Origin: Gp6-AA40 sp964505975
GTDB taxonomy: Bacteria; Acidobacteriota; Vicinamibacteria; Vicinamibacterales; UBA2999
Length of the DNA: 24,800 bases
Reading direction: 5' to 3'
NCBI GenBank assembly: GCA_964505975.1
Contig: CAZDLW010000051.1
Location: 1 to 24,800 of the forward strand
The position numbers and the translations under genes are program-made. Shown piece after piece: positions 1-10,100 of this stretch; position 1 is the first letter of the stretch; each line of letters starts with the position of its first letter. Under the pieces are notes generated by a model. That model was given only the letters and a program-made list of their open reading frames with translations, had not been told where the DNA came from and ran no database searches.

Positions 1-163
1 AGGCCACCGTGCCGCGCGGGGCGAGCATTCCGCCAAGGTAGCGGGCCGAGACGCGCTCCCGCGGGTCGGCCAGCACCTCGTGCTCACCGCCGGCCGGCCC
101 GACCAGGTCGGCAACGATCAGATCCTGCAGTTCGCCGCGGAGATCGACGGGATCATTGGACAT
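1..163 (-). CDS. drmA: DrmA-like helicase, N-terminal 54 residues only
   Basis: Only the first 54 codons are present; the gene runs off the left edge. The start is the ATG at 163. The visible protein has the pattern ADLVGPAGG followed by SARYLGGMLAP. From memory this resembles the N-terminus of the large helicase-related proteins of DISARM-type loci (DLxGP, then RYLxGMLAP). No helicase motif lies inside the window, so the assignment rests on this short pattern and on its position downstream of drmD- and drmMI-like genes. In class 1 DISARM, drmA follows drmMI and encodes a DUF1998-associated SF2 helicase that works with DrmB. It is separated from the upstream AlbA gene by about 160 bases that hold a possible promoter and repeated octamers, so it may have its own control. 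Confidence 0.5.
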   Translation of the reverse strand, partial: MSNDPVDLRGELQDLIVADLVGPAGGEHEVLADPRERVSARYLGGMLAPRGTVA

Positions 164-325
164 CGTTTTGGACGTGCCCTGCGGAACAAGTCACGAGGTT
201 CACGCCTCGTAACATGCGTTATGTAAACGATTTATACCCACACTCATCAGTTCGTGAACCCGCTGGGATGGGCCATTTTGGACCGATGATTGGATTTTGT
301 CCAAAAGCGTTTGGCCGATGTCCAA
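164..325 (-). promoter_or_regulatory. drmA upstream control region with repeated TTTTGGAC octamer
   Basis: This AT-richer gap precedes the drmA-like gene. The octamer TTTTGGAC occurs at 166-173 and 276-283 and in inverted orientation at 299-306. The last two form a perfect 8-bp inverted repeat with a 15-base spacer. A second small inverted repeat, ACGAGG/CCTCGT, lies at 193-210, and GATTGGA (288-294) is mirrored by TCCAATC (321-327). On the minus strand a possible promoter has TTCACG (258-253) and TATAAA (236-231) with a 16-base spacer; its -35 element overlaps the dyad GTTC-GT-GAAC (250-259). The arrangement looks like an operator region. No regulator is proven; the neighbouring AlbA/winged-helix protein is one candidate. 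Confidence 0.4.
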
Positions 326-1726
326 TCAGGACCGCCGCCTCCGAACTTCCGCCCGGTCGGCCACCTTTGTCGCCGGCTCGTAATACGCGGTCCTCCGTGA
401 ACTCGCCATCGACAGTTTTCCCTGCTGTGTCAGCCGCTTCAGCAGGTTCTTCGCCTGCACTGACGTGAGCTGGCACAGCTCGGCGGCTTCGGCTCGTGTG
501 ATGCGCCCATGCGCCTGCGCGTACTGGAGCACCATCTGCTCGTGCTGCACCGCATCGAAGCCGCGCTGCCGGACGTAGCCCGCCTTGTCGCCCAGGCGCC
601 GGTAGACGGTCGATGACAGATGGTAGACGCGGCCCGGTCCGCTGCCGCGGGCTTCGATCAGCCCCACCTCGGTCAGGCGTGCAAGGCGTGTTCGTGCGTC
701 GGTTTCCGGCTTCTGGATCAGGCGCGCCGCGTTCGCGGTCGTCAGGCGGCGCTCTATCCAGATCTCGTTCAGGATCAGCAGGTCGTCGAGCGCGAGCGGC
801 CGGCCGGCCTGCGCTTCTTCGAACACGATGCGCGCGAACTCCAGGTTCGCCGCGCCGCCTGGCAGGACCACGACGACGGTGGCTTCGGTGGTACGGTCGT
901 AGGAAGGGGCCGGCCGCCCGTTGCGCAGCTGCTCGAGCTCCTCCATCGACCTGAGGAGCGGCCAGCGGAAGAAGTCGTTCGCTTCGACGTCCACGCCGGC
1001 GAGGGCCTGAAAGGCCACTTCGTGTGTTGGAAGCGCTCGGCGCAGGACGTCCTCCCTGCCGAAGAGCAGCAGGCCGAGCACGCGGACGGCGCGGACGTCG
1101 TGATCGGCTTCGACCGCTCCGAGCGCTTTGGCCAGCTCGACGTCCGACAGGGCGAGCAGCGACTCGTCGCTGCGGCCGCGGCTTTCGCGGACCATACGCC
1201 GGAAGCGCTCGATTTCGAGCGGATCCAGATCCTCCCATCGGACGCCCGGCAGCCGCAGCGCCGAGTAGTCGAGGGCGCCGCGGTCGGCCTGGTGCGCCTG
1301 CATCTCGTGGAACATGAATGGGACGCAGGCCGGGCGTCCCCTGCCGTCCACGGCGCGGCGGACGTACTTGCCGTCGGTGGTGCCGACGGGGGATCGCATG
1401 GGGGGACTTCGATGACGATGACGGGGAAGCCTGAGATGTCGAGGACATCGACACGCGGTGTCAGCGAAGGGCGTGTGCGATTGGCGACGAGCGCCTGGAT
1501 GCGGACGGGGTCGGTTCCGGCCTCGTGCCGCGCGCGTGCGCCGGTGACGCGGCCGTCGTCTTCCACGCCGATGAGCAGCCAGCCCGGAGTGTCGCCCGCG
1601 CGGTTGGCGAGGCAGACGGCGGCCTCGATCAGCTCGGCGTCGGAGAGCGGGGGCGGCGTCGCCCTTGAACTCGACGTCTGTCGTCTCGCCCGCGGCGATC
1701 AACTCCTGGAGCCGCTCGGGGGTCAT
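326..1726 (-). pseudogene. AlbA_2/Schlafen-type protein with winged-helix C-terminus, two frameshifts
   Basis: One protein of about 467 residues is spread over two frames. The N-terminus has the AlbA_2 signature (GETTDVEFK, then GWLLIGVEDDG, IVIEVPP and GKYVRRA), a domain found in Schlafen-type and ATP-binding regulatory proteins. The C-terminal third contains helix-turn-helix-like stretches, the last being ITRAEAAELCQLTSVQAKNL. The start ATG at 1726 overlaps the drmMI stop as ATGA, indicating translational coupling. The reading frame is lost at a G5 run (plus strand 1649-1653, one base too many) and restored at another G5 run (1388-1392, one base too few). Correcting both gives a continuous AlbA domain. 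Such compensating homopolymer indels look like sequencing errors, but real decay is possible. Function is unknown; a DNA- or nucleotide-binding accessory or regulatory role in the DISARM locus is an inference. Confidence 0.7.
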
Positions 1727-4700
1727 CGGCCGCATACGCCTTCCAGGAGCGGTGAACCTTCGATGCTCCCCTTCCCGCGCTTCGATGTGCGGCGGGGCTT
1801 GGCCTGGGGCGCGGCCTTCTCGTGCAGCCCCTGTGCGACCTCTTCGTCGTAGCGCTGGTGGTTCAGTTCGAGCAGGCGGTCGAGGATCTCCTGGCGCGCG
1901 GCCGGCCTGACGGTGAACCGGTTGCCTTGCTTAAGCTCGTAGAAGCCGTGCCCCAGCCGCAGATCGTCCCATCCGTAGACTCGTGCAACGGCTTCGTCCA
2001 GAGCGGCATGCAGCGACCGGAGGCGCGCGATTCCGGACGCTCGTTCGTGAGCTGAGTGAAAACGGTTGTAGGTGCCTGTCAGCCCTTCACGCGACGCGGC
2101 CATCGATCTAAAGCGATGCTGCGAATAGTCCGACCCCACCTCGATGAGCGATCCGGCCAGCTGGAAGGGGAACGTCTCAACGCAATCGGAAGGCGAATAG
2201 TTGATATCGCGACGCAGAGTCGAACTGCGCTCCCACGCCCAGTGGTAGTGAAACGACGACTACACCAGCGCCATGGCGTCGTATTCCTCGAACGGCAGAA
2301 CTGCCAGACGATGGGCGTAGACCGATCGATTGGGAACCAGCGCGAAGCCGAGATGGTTGTTGACGAGGGCGACGACTAGAACTCGCGAAAGGCCTGCGAT
2401 TGTGGCGTAGAGGTCAGGAGCACGTTCAGCGTACTGCCACCAGCGCTCCCGCCGTGGCTTCCGTGAATTTCGATCCCGCTCCCGCTTGACCTTCGCGCGG
2501 ACGATCTCAAGGCACGCGGGAAAGTCGGCCGCGACCGGCTCCGGATAGTCGCTCGGCACTCGCCCAGACCGGCGCCAATCGGTGCGCTGTGCATCATCGG
2601 CGGATGTCCACGAACCCGCCGCAGACCGCTCGAGCGGCCAATCGCGGAAGTTGATCACCCAGCGGCTCGCGGACTGGTCCGGCCGCGAGTTGAGATCCTC
2701 ACCATTCAGGTGCGGGAACAGCACGTCGCGGTTGCGCGCGTCCTTGTCGATGAGTGACTGCGCCTCATCGGGCGTCATGACGAAGCCCATGCCAAGGACG
2801 ATCGATCCTTGGAACGACTTACCCTCGTTGGCCTTCAGGCGATACGGCTTGCCGACGGCGCGGCCGGGAATCACGAGCATGGGCGAGATGGCGCGCACCG
2901 GCGCGCCTGACAGCACGTGCGTTCCGCGCCAGTCGCCCTTACGGATCCACACCTTTGCGACTTCCAGTGACGTCGTTCCGGGCCACGGCTCGCTTGGCAC
3001 CGCACGCGCGATCGTCGCGCCTCGCACGGCCAGCTGGTCGAGTCCGACCTCGCGGGTGTCGCCCTGCGCGATCGTGTTGGTGGCCAGCAGGCCGAAGCCG
3101 CCGGGGGAGTGCAACAGGTCGAACGCGCGCAGGAAGAAGTACGCGACAAGATCGGCACTACCCGCTGTCCGCCGCCAGGGCCTGGACGAGATAGTTGCGG
3201 TAAGCCGTACCGAGCGCGCCCGTGATTCGCTGACCGCCGAGGAACGGCGGGTTGCCGACTATGGCGTCGAAGCCTGAGCGGCCTGGCGCCAGGAACACTT
3301 TCGGAAATGCCAGCGGCCAGTGCAGGCATCGGCGGTCGAGCGCAAGTTCCGGCCTGCCAGTGTCGAGCCAATAGCCCGCCTGGTCCCGGACCTCGTCGAG
3401 CGCGCGAGCGCGCCCATCCGCGGGACGCGTTTCATCGAACGCCTGCTCGACCCGTTCGGCCACCGATTCGAGCAGCGCATCTGTCTTCCCCTCGCCGCCC
3501 GCATCGACCAGGGCAGCGCCGATCACCGCGTCGGCGACGACGGCGAGCGGCGCGAGCGCCTCCACGGCCTCGGCGTGCAGCCGCGCCTTGCGGGCCACAT
3601 CGCCGAGGGAGACGACGTCGGATCGCCGCGAGCGCCCGCGCCTTTTCGAGCGCCTCGCTCACGCGCGCATCCACCGCCTTCGTCGGGTCGAACAGCGGCC
3701 GCTTCGCCCACAGCTTCTTCCCGCGCTCGGGATCGATGTGCACCCAGCGCACCTGATCGAGACTCGTGATCCCGAGCAGAGAGTCGCCGCAGCGCACCTG
3801 GTGGTCCAGGAACGTGAACGGCCGCCCTTGGCCATTGTCGTCAGCCACAGCGACAGCTTCGCCATCTCGAGCGCCATCGGGTTGCGGTCCACGCCGTACA
3901 GGCAGTGGTCCGTCACGGCACGGCGCGCGACGAGCGTCCATTCGCTCTCGGGCACGCCTTCGAGGATCGAGGGGAGCCCGGTGGCGGCCTCTGACTTCCA
4001 CGCTTCCACCAGCCGGTCGGCCAGGTAGCGGCACGCTGCGACGAGAATGGCGCCGGAGCCAACGGCGGGATCGCAAACCTTCAGCCGGAGCAGGTCCGCG
4101 GACGACTTCAGCCTCCAGTCGGCCGGTTCGGCGCCTTCGGCCGGCCCCGGCGAATAGACCAGCGGCTCGAGGGCGTACTGCACCACCTCGTCGGCCAGCT
4201 CCTTGGTGGTGTAGGCGGTCCCCGAGTCGCGGCGCAGCGAGGTCTGCGTCACGGAGCGCACCGGGCAGAACACGGCTGGCAGCTCGCGCAGGTCTTTGCG
4301 CAGGAGTCCGCCGAACGGCCGCACGCGCTCGTAGGTGCGCCGGTCGTTGTCGCACGCGGCCAGCAGCCGGCTGTCGTCATCCGGATCGAGGTCTTCGAAC
4401 AGCAGCTTCTTGACCCGGCTCGCCTGCGGTGCGCCCTTCTCGGCCAGCCAGGCGGCGAACGACTCCTCGCCCTTACGCAGTTCCCGCTCGAGATCGTCGA
4501 GCCCGATCTCGGGTTCTTCGCCCTTCGTGCCGACGAGCCCGAGCACCACCTCGGTGACACGGGCGCACATGTGGTCCAGCAGACCTTCGTACACGTGGCC
4601 GATCTGCTCCACGTCCAGATTCAGGTAGCTGAGGCGCCGCGCCTCGGTGACGCCGCCCTGGCGGAAGGTGAGCACCTGGAGTGCGTCGAGCACCGCCAGC

Positions 4701-5803
4701 GTCGCCCGGTCGTCCACCGGGATCGGCGGGCTGTCGAGGAATGGGTATCGCGACGGATCGAAGAGGCTCCCGCCATACGCGGGCAGCCGCAGGCGGTCGT
4801 GCTCGATGCCGCCGTGCACGGCGCGGAAGGTGGCGAGCAGCCGATGCCAGGCGCTGTGCCGCTTCTCGAGCGTCTCGATGCCGTCGCGCATGGCATCGCG
4901 TTCGAGTTGGTCGCGCGTGGTCAGAATCGAATACGAGGCGCCGTAGATCGGGTCGTCTGCCGGCAGCAGCCGCCGCTCCTCGGCCGCGAGCAGGACGACC
5001 AGCCGCATGAGCACGGTGACCGCGGCGTTGTAGACCTCGGATGGCTGGACGCTGGTGAGTAGCCGCCCGCCGCTCGACCGGTCTGCGCGCGAGAAGGCAT
5101 CGACCAGCAACTCCACCGCGCGGCGCACCTGTTCGCCGAGCTTGCCCGTGACCTCGGCCTGCGCCGCGCCGCTCTCGGTGAGCTGCGCCTCGAGCGTCTC
5201 CCTTTTCGCGACGCCGAAGAACCGCTGCGCGCCGAGGAGCGCGACGAACGAGTCGAGCAGCAGCCGCTCCTCGCCGAAGAGGGTCGACGTCCAGATCGCG
5301 TAGCCGGACGGCCCGCTTACCGGCGCCCACACGAGCGCGAACCTATCGGTGTCGGTGACGAGCGCCAGCGGCACCTTGACGGCCCGGCAGAGCAGCGCCG
5401 CCCGTTCGATCGGTGTCCCGGCCCAGTCAGTGGGCTGACCTCGTTCGTCGGTTGTCGGCCTCCGGTCCAGTGCGGTACGGAGCGGCCAGCGGATGCCCAC
5501 CAGCCGCGCCCGCTCCGTCCCGTCCTCCCGGGGCTCGACGATGGCGAAGTCGGGGCGGAGGGTGACGCGGCGCTCCGAGACGGTGTGTGAGAGCGCCGCG
5601 GGAATCGCCGAGTCCTCGCGCAGCCGTCCCGTGTGGCCGAGGATCTCCCGGAGCACGGAACGCAGCCATCCCGTGCGGTCAGCGGCGTCTGTACCGAGCT
5701 CCTCGATCCGCTGCCGGACGTCGGCGCGCAGATCGCGGTCCACCGGCGGAATGCCGTTCGGGAACACCCGCTTGAGTACCGGAATCGTGAGGAAGGCGCC
5801 CAC
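1723..5803 (-). pseudogene. drmMI: DISARM-type N6-adenine DNA methylase DrmMI, broken by three indels and one TAG
   Basis: A large Eco57I/type IIG-like methylase of about 1,360 residues. Motif I DPAVGSG is at 4072-4052, followed by LYGVDRNPMALEMAKLSLWL; motif IV NPPF is at 3253-3242. The C-terminal part carries a target-recognition-like region with SSFHYHWAWE, YSPSDC and ETFPF. In DISARM the enzyme methylates host DNA to mark self. The frame breaks at the GGG run 3825-3827 (one base missing), near 3620 (one base extra), and at the GGG run 3161-3163 (one base extra). An in-frame TAG (2262-2260) then replaces the usual Gln of the LxQSSFH motif, after which the same frame runs to 1723. The start is unclear: no ATG lies near the conserved N-terminus, and GTG at 5803 is the best internal choice. 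The frame is open further upstream, to 5929, inside the preceding gene. Class 1 DISARM is the best fit; another BREX-like or type IIG methylase is possible. Confidence 0.7.
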
Positions 5804-5811
5804 CGGCTCGA

Positions 5812-6286
5812 CTAGCGTGATACTCCGCGTGTCGTATGCGCGCCACGAAGGGGTCGGGCCACCCACCCGGTGCTGCCAGGGTCGGCACCGTAGAAGGGCG
5901 CGACCAGGATGCTCCGGGCTGACTGCCAATGCTCGCGCCCAGGCCGAAGGTCCTTGGAGACCGGGAGTCCGCCCGTGCTGACTACGACAGCAGGTCGTCG
6001 TTTCCCACGCTGGACCAGGTACGTTTCTCCCTCGCGTATCGGGAAGGCGGCGACTGGGAGCGTGCCGATCCCCTTCGGGGGATCGCCTATGCGAAACGTT
6101 TCGATCCGGAACTCCGCCCGACTGTGCTGGCGCGGGTCATCCCCTCTGCTCTCCGGGATCAGGCGATAGGGCTTCATCCGGATAGGGCACCCATGTCCAC
6201 AACAGACGGCCTCGTACCACCGCGTCGTTTCGTTGCTCGTTCCACCATGGGGTGATGTAACTCTGAATGCAATCGTCAGGGTGCAT
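5812..6286 (-). pseudogene. PemK/MazF-like protein, frameshifted and probably lacking its C-terminus
   Basis: Three overlapping frames combine into one protein. It starts at ATG 6286, inside the end of the SocA-like gene (11-base overlap ATGCACCCTGA). The pieces read GRLLWTWVPYPDE, then PYRLIPESRGDDP, LPVAAFPIREGE, KRRPAVVVS, ILVAPFYGAD and finally GGWPDPFVARIRHAEY. The RRPAVVVS and VAPFYGA segments resemble PemK/MazF-fold proteins. Indels are inferred near 6172-6176 and at the GGG run 5866-5868. After RIRHAEY the frame degenerates and the methylase reading frame takes over, so about 60-80 C-terminal residues expected for this type of protein are absent. Overlap with the SocA-like gene suggests a toxin–antitoxin-like pair embedded in the defence operon. 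The family call rests on motif resemblance only. Confidence 0.5.
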
Positions 6287-7143
6287 CGGGCTCCCGCCGC
6301 GCATCCGACTCCCACACGTCTTCGGCGATTGTCAGGTCGCCCGAAAGTTCCGGGACGTCTTCACCGGCCAACCTATCGAGCCCCTCGATGCCATCGCGGA
6401 ACACCGTGTCGTATCGTGGCGACGGCGTTGACTGCTGACCCGAGGCCTCCCTGTTCATCAATCGGCGCTGGACCTCCGAGCGAATCTGCTCGATGCGATG
6501 TTTTCGTTCGCGCCGGGCCCGAGTCGTCAATGGCTTGGCTTCCGCTTCGTACTCGGCTCGCGCCTCTCGTACGGCTGTTGCAAAGTCGAGAGGCGCTTCT
6601 GGCGCTGCGTTCACCATGGGCCTGGAAAGATAGACCGATCGGAGCAGAGTGGCCGTGTCGGAGCCNNNNNNNNNNNNNNNNNNNNNNNNNNNNNNNNNNN
6701 NNNNNNNNNNNNNNNNNNNNNNNNNNNNNNNNNNNNNNNNNNNNNNNNNNNNNNNNNNNNNNNNNAGCCATCGGGAGAACAGCCTCGCCATACGAACACG
6801 CACGTTCGGCCTCGCCCCGATCGAACCAGTACCTGACGAAGTCATCGGCCCGTGCTGACGAAATCCGCTTGGTCTGTGCCCCGGCGCGCGCGAGAGCCGG
6901 CTCGATCCGTTCCAGCACCTCGGCGCTCCATGGACCGAAGTGGTAGAACCGCCATGGTGCACCGGTGAACGTCGCACCCCCATGACGCTCCGCGTGGGCC
7001 AGGTCTGCCAGGTACACATACTTGATGATGTGTATCGGGCCGAGCTCCCGGTCCCGGAACTCGTCCTCGCAGCCCGCGACTCCCAGGATGAACCGGATGA
7101 GGGCATCGACGCGGGTGGAATCGATCGTCGACACTTTCGACAT
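6276..7143 (-). CDS. Panacea/SocA-like (DUF4065-like) protein, interrupted by assembly gap
   Basis: The N-terminal part (7143-6766) contains IIKYVYLADLAHAERHGG and WRFYHFGPWSAEV, which resembles the K/QxxYxAd...yGP-xxEv pattern of Panacea (SocA, DUF4065) proteins. Many of these act as antitoxins. The C-terminal part (6665-6276) is charged and helical (for example RARRERKHRIEQIRSEVQRR) and stops with TGA at 6278-6276. A block of 100 N separates the two, and the two frames differ, as expected if the true gap length is unknown. The start ATG at 7143 lies 46 bases after the drmD stop. The end overlaps the start of the MazF-like gene by 11 bases, so the two are probably translationally coupled. 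A role as antitoxin to that neighbour is inferred, not shown. Confidence 0.5.
6666..6765. other. Assembly gap of 100 N
   Basis: Exactly 100 undetermined bases, the conventional placeholder for a scaffold join of unknown length. It falls inside the SocA-like gene. The reading frames on the two sides do not match, so the real gap is probably not 100 bases long, and undetected sequence could be missing here. Confidence 0.98.
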
Positions 7144-7189
7144 TATATCGCCCAGGCCGACACGGCCTTTTCCATTCTGTATCGGTGCG

Positions 7190-10100
7190 TCATCGCTGTG
7201 GCTCGCCTGGAATGACGAAGGTTACGGCGGCCGGGAACAGCCGGTACTTCGGGCTCGAGTATCTGCTGCGAATCGCCTGCTGCTCGCGTGCGATCTCCGC
7301 CGGAATTTCAGTCAGGCGCTGGCGCAGGCCGGCGATGTCGCGATCGAGCTGCACGCGTTCTTCGTCGGTGGTGAACTGCAGGCGCAGTTGGCGCCCCGAC
7401 TCTCCTTCCAGCTCGCGCAGCTCGGCCTCGATGTTCTTCTTCAGATCGTTGAGCACGGTCTCGATGTTCGCCAGCTCCGCCGCGGCCCGCTCCTTCAATC
7501 GCTTGTCCAGACTCGTTGTCACCTCTTCGGCGCGGGTCTCGAGCGCACGATACAACGCATCCTCGATGCTGCTCCACTGCCCGGCCAGTGTGTGCCGGGT
7601 ATCCGCGTCCGCTTCGGTGGTCGTGGCTGCCGACAGGGCCTGCTTGATCTCGCCGACGCCAAGCCGCGCGAACCGGCCGTTGCGAACGGAGCCTCCCGCG
7701 GCAATCACCTCTTCGTGCAGGCGATGGCCGTCCTGGCCTGTCACCACCAGACGCGCATGGGCGACGGCGACGGTCGCCTTCAGCGAACCGGGAGCAGCGA
7801 AGCAGGCCGACACGCGGTGCAGCGTCTTCTCTCCGCCCGTCTTCCAGATCTCGGCACGCAGTAGCCTTGTTGCCTGCGCGACCAGCCGATGCTGCAGGTG
7901 CGCGAGCACCACGTCGCGGTCACGTTCGGCCACGGCATGGTCGAACGTGATCGGACGTTCGTTGCCGCTCAGCGGGTCCGCCAGTCCGGTCTTCGCGAGC
8001 GCCCACGCGTTCGACAGTGCCCCCACCTTGTAGCAGCCGCTGCGGTGTGAGGTCGGCTTCAGCTGCGGCTGGCGCGCAAGGTCGAGCGCCACAGAGACGA
8101 CCCGGGCCACGGCCGCCGGCGTGATCCCGAGCTCGTCCACGCTCTCATCGAGCTGTTCGCGGAGCCGCCTGATCTCCTCGCGTAGATTGCGTTGGAGCTT
8201 CAGGGCCGTCCGGCTCGCCTTCGCCTTTGCCCGCTCCACCTGCCCCTCGTCCACGATCTCCCGGCGGCCGAGCATGGCTTCTTCAACCTGCTGCGCCAGC
8301 ACCGGGCCGGCCGCGCCGAGGTCGTCGCGGATGGTGTTCACCTTCTGCGCGATTCGCCAGAGGAAGTCGAGGTCGCCCTCGAGCGAGCCTGGCGATGCGC
8401 GCTCGAATCCCTCGCTCACGAAGTGATGGATCTCGACCACCGGAGACAGCTGCCCGTGACGATCGATGCGCCCGTTGCGCTATTCGAGCCGTGTGGGTGA
8501 GAACGGGATCTCCACGTGCACGAGCCGGTGACACTGGAGCTGCAGGTCGATGCCTTCGCTCGCCGCGTCGGTGGCGAGCAGGATGCGGACCGGCGCCCTG
8601 TCGGGCGGCGCCTGAAACTCGGCCTTGATGCGCTCGCGCTTGTCGGTGTCGAGACCGCCGTAGAGCAGCGCGATCCGTTCCGCCTCGAAACCGTGGCGGA
8701 CGAGCAGGTCCTGCAGCCACTGCTGCGTATCGCGATACTCCGTGAACACGATGACGCGCTCGTCGTTCCAGGCGCCACCGGGCCGGCAGGTGCGAGTCAG
8801 CCAGTCCAGAAGGGCCGTGGCTCTCGCGTCCGGGCGGTGGGCCTCCTTCTCCGCCCAGGCGACCATACGCGCCAGCAATGCCTCTTCTTCCTTCGACAGC
8901 GCCTCGACGGCCCGCGCGGCGGTAGACAGGGCGTCCTGCGTCCGCTCGTCGAGCGCATCATCGGAGTCCACGTCTTCTTCGAGTCGGTCGAACTCCGCCC
9001 GCAGGCGCGTCTCCGACACCTGCTCGGCCGCGCCGCGCCGGTTCAGCGTGCGCATGTGCTCACGGAGCGTTTCGAGGAATGCCTTCGGCGACGAGAACAA
9101 ACGCGTCTTGAGCAGCAGCGCCACGAAGTCGCTTGCCGTTCTCGACGCCTTCGAACCCGCGCGCCGGGCGCGCAGCGCCGAGTACTGCCGCAGCGCGTCG
9201 TGGATCTGTCGTTCCTGGTCCGGGTATCTGATGCGGATCGGTACGATGCGACGCTCGGCGAAGCGAGGCGATCCGTCCGGCCGCGGAGGCAGCTCGGTCC
9301 GCAGCTCCGACTTGAGCCGCCGGACGAGGATTCGGCGCTGCGCCTCTTCCGACGGCTTCACGCCGCGTGCGAACCGCTGTGGATCCAGCAGCTCGAGGAG
9401 CGCCGTGAAGCTCTCAGTGTATCCGTTGTGGGGCGTCGCCGACAGGAAGAGGCGATGCTCGAAGTGCGGAGCGATCTTGCGGAGGGCGATCGTCCGCTGC
9501 GAGTCCGTGGCGTAGACGCCGCGTCCAGCCGGCGCGCACTGATGCACCTCGTCTACGACGAGCAGGTCGAACTTCCGCGGGTAGACGGTGGCATCCGTAG
9601 GCAGGACCGCATCGCGCAGCGCCATCGCCCGCGGCGCCTTCAGCCAGTCGATCGACACGATCAGGCGGGGGAAGGACGTCCAGACGTTGGCGCCGACGCC
9701 GCGCTCGCGACGGAGCGTCTTCACCGCCTCGGCATCCACGATCTGGAACTCCAGGCCGAATCGGTCGTGCATCTCGGCCTGCCACTTCAGGCACAGGCTT
9801 GCGGGACAGACGATGAGCACCGAGCGCGCGCGATGACGAAGCAGCAGTTCCTGGATGACGAGCCCTGCCTCGATCGTCTTGCCCAACCCCACGTCGTCTG
9901 CAATCAGCAGATTGACGCGGGGCATCTGCAGGGCGCGGACCACCGGATCGAGCTGGTAGTCCTCGATGGAGATGCCGCTGCGGAACGGCGCCGGGAGCGC
10001 GCGCGCGTCGGCCGAGGCGATGGCGCCCCAGCGCACCGCGTCGAGGAAGGCGCTGAGGCGCTCCGGGTCGTCGAAGCCCTCGGCCGGCTGCGGCAAGGTG

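Noticed and set aside
620..1852. Plus-strand open frame of 410 codons opposite the AlbA gene
   Set aside because: Antisense shadow. Conserved AlbA and helix-turn-helix patterns are on the minus strand.
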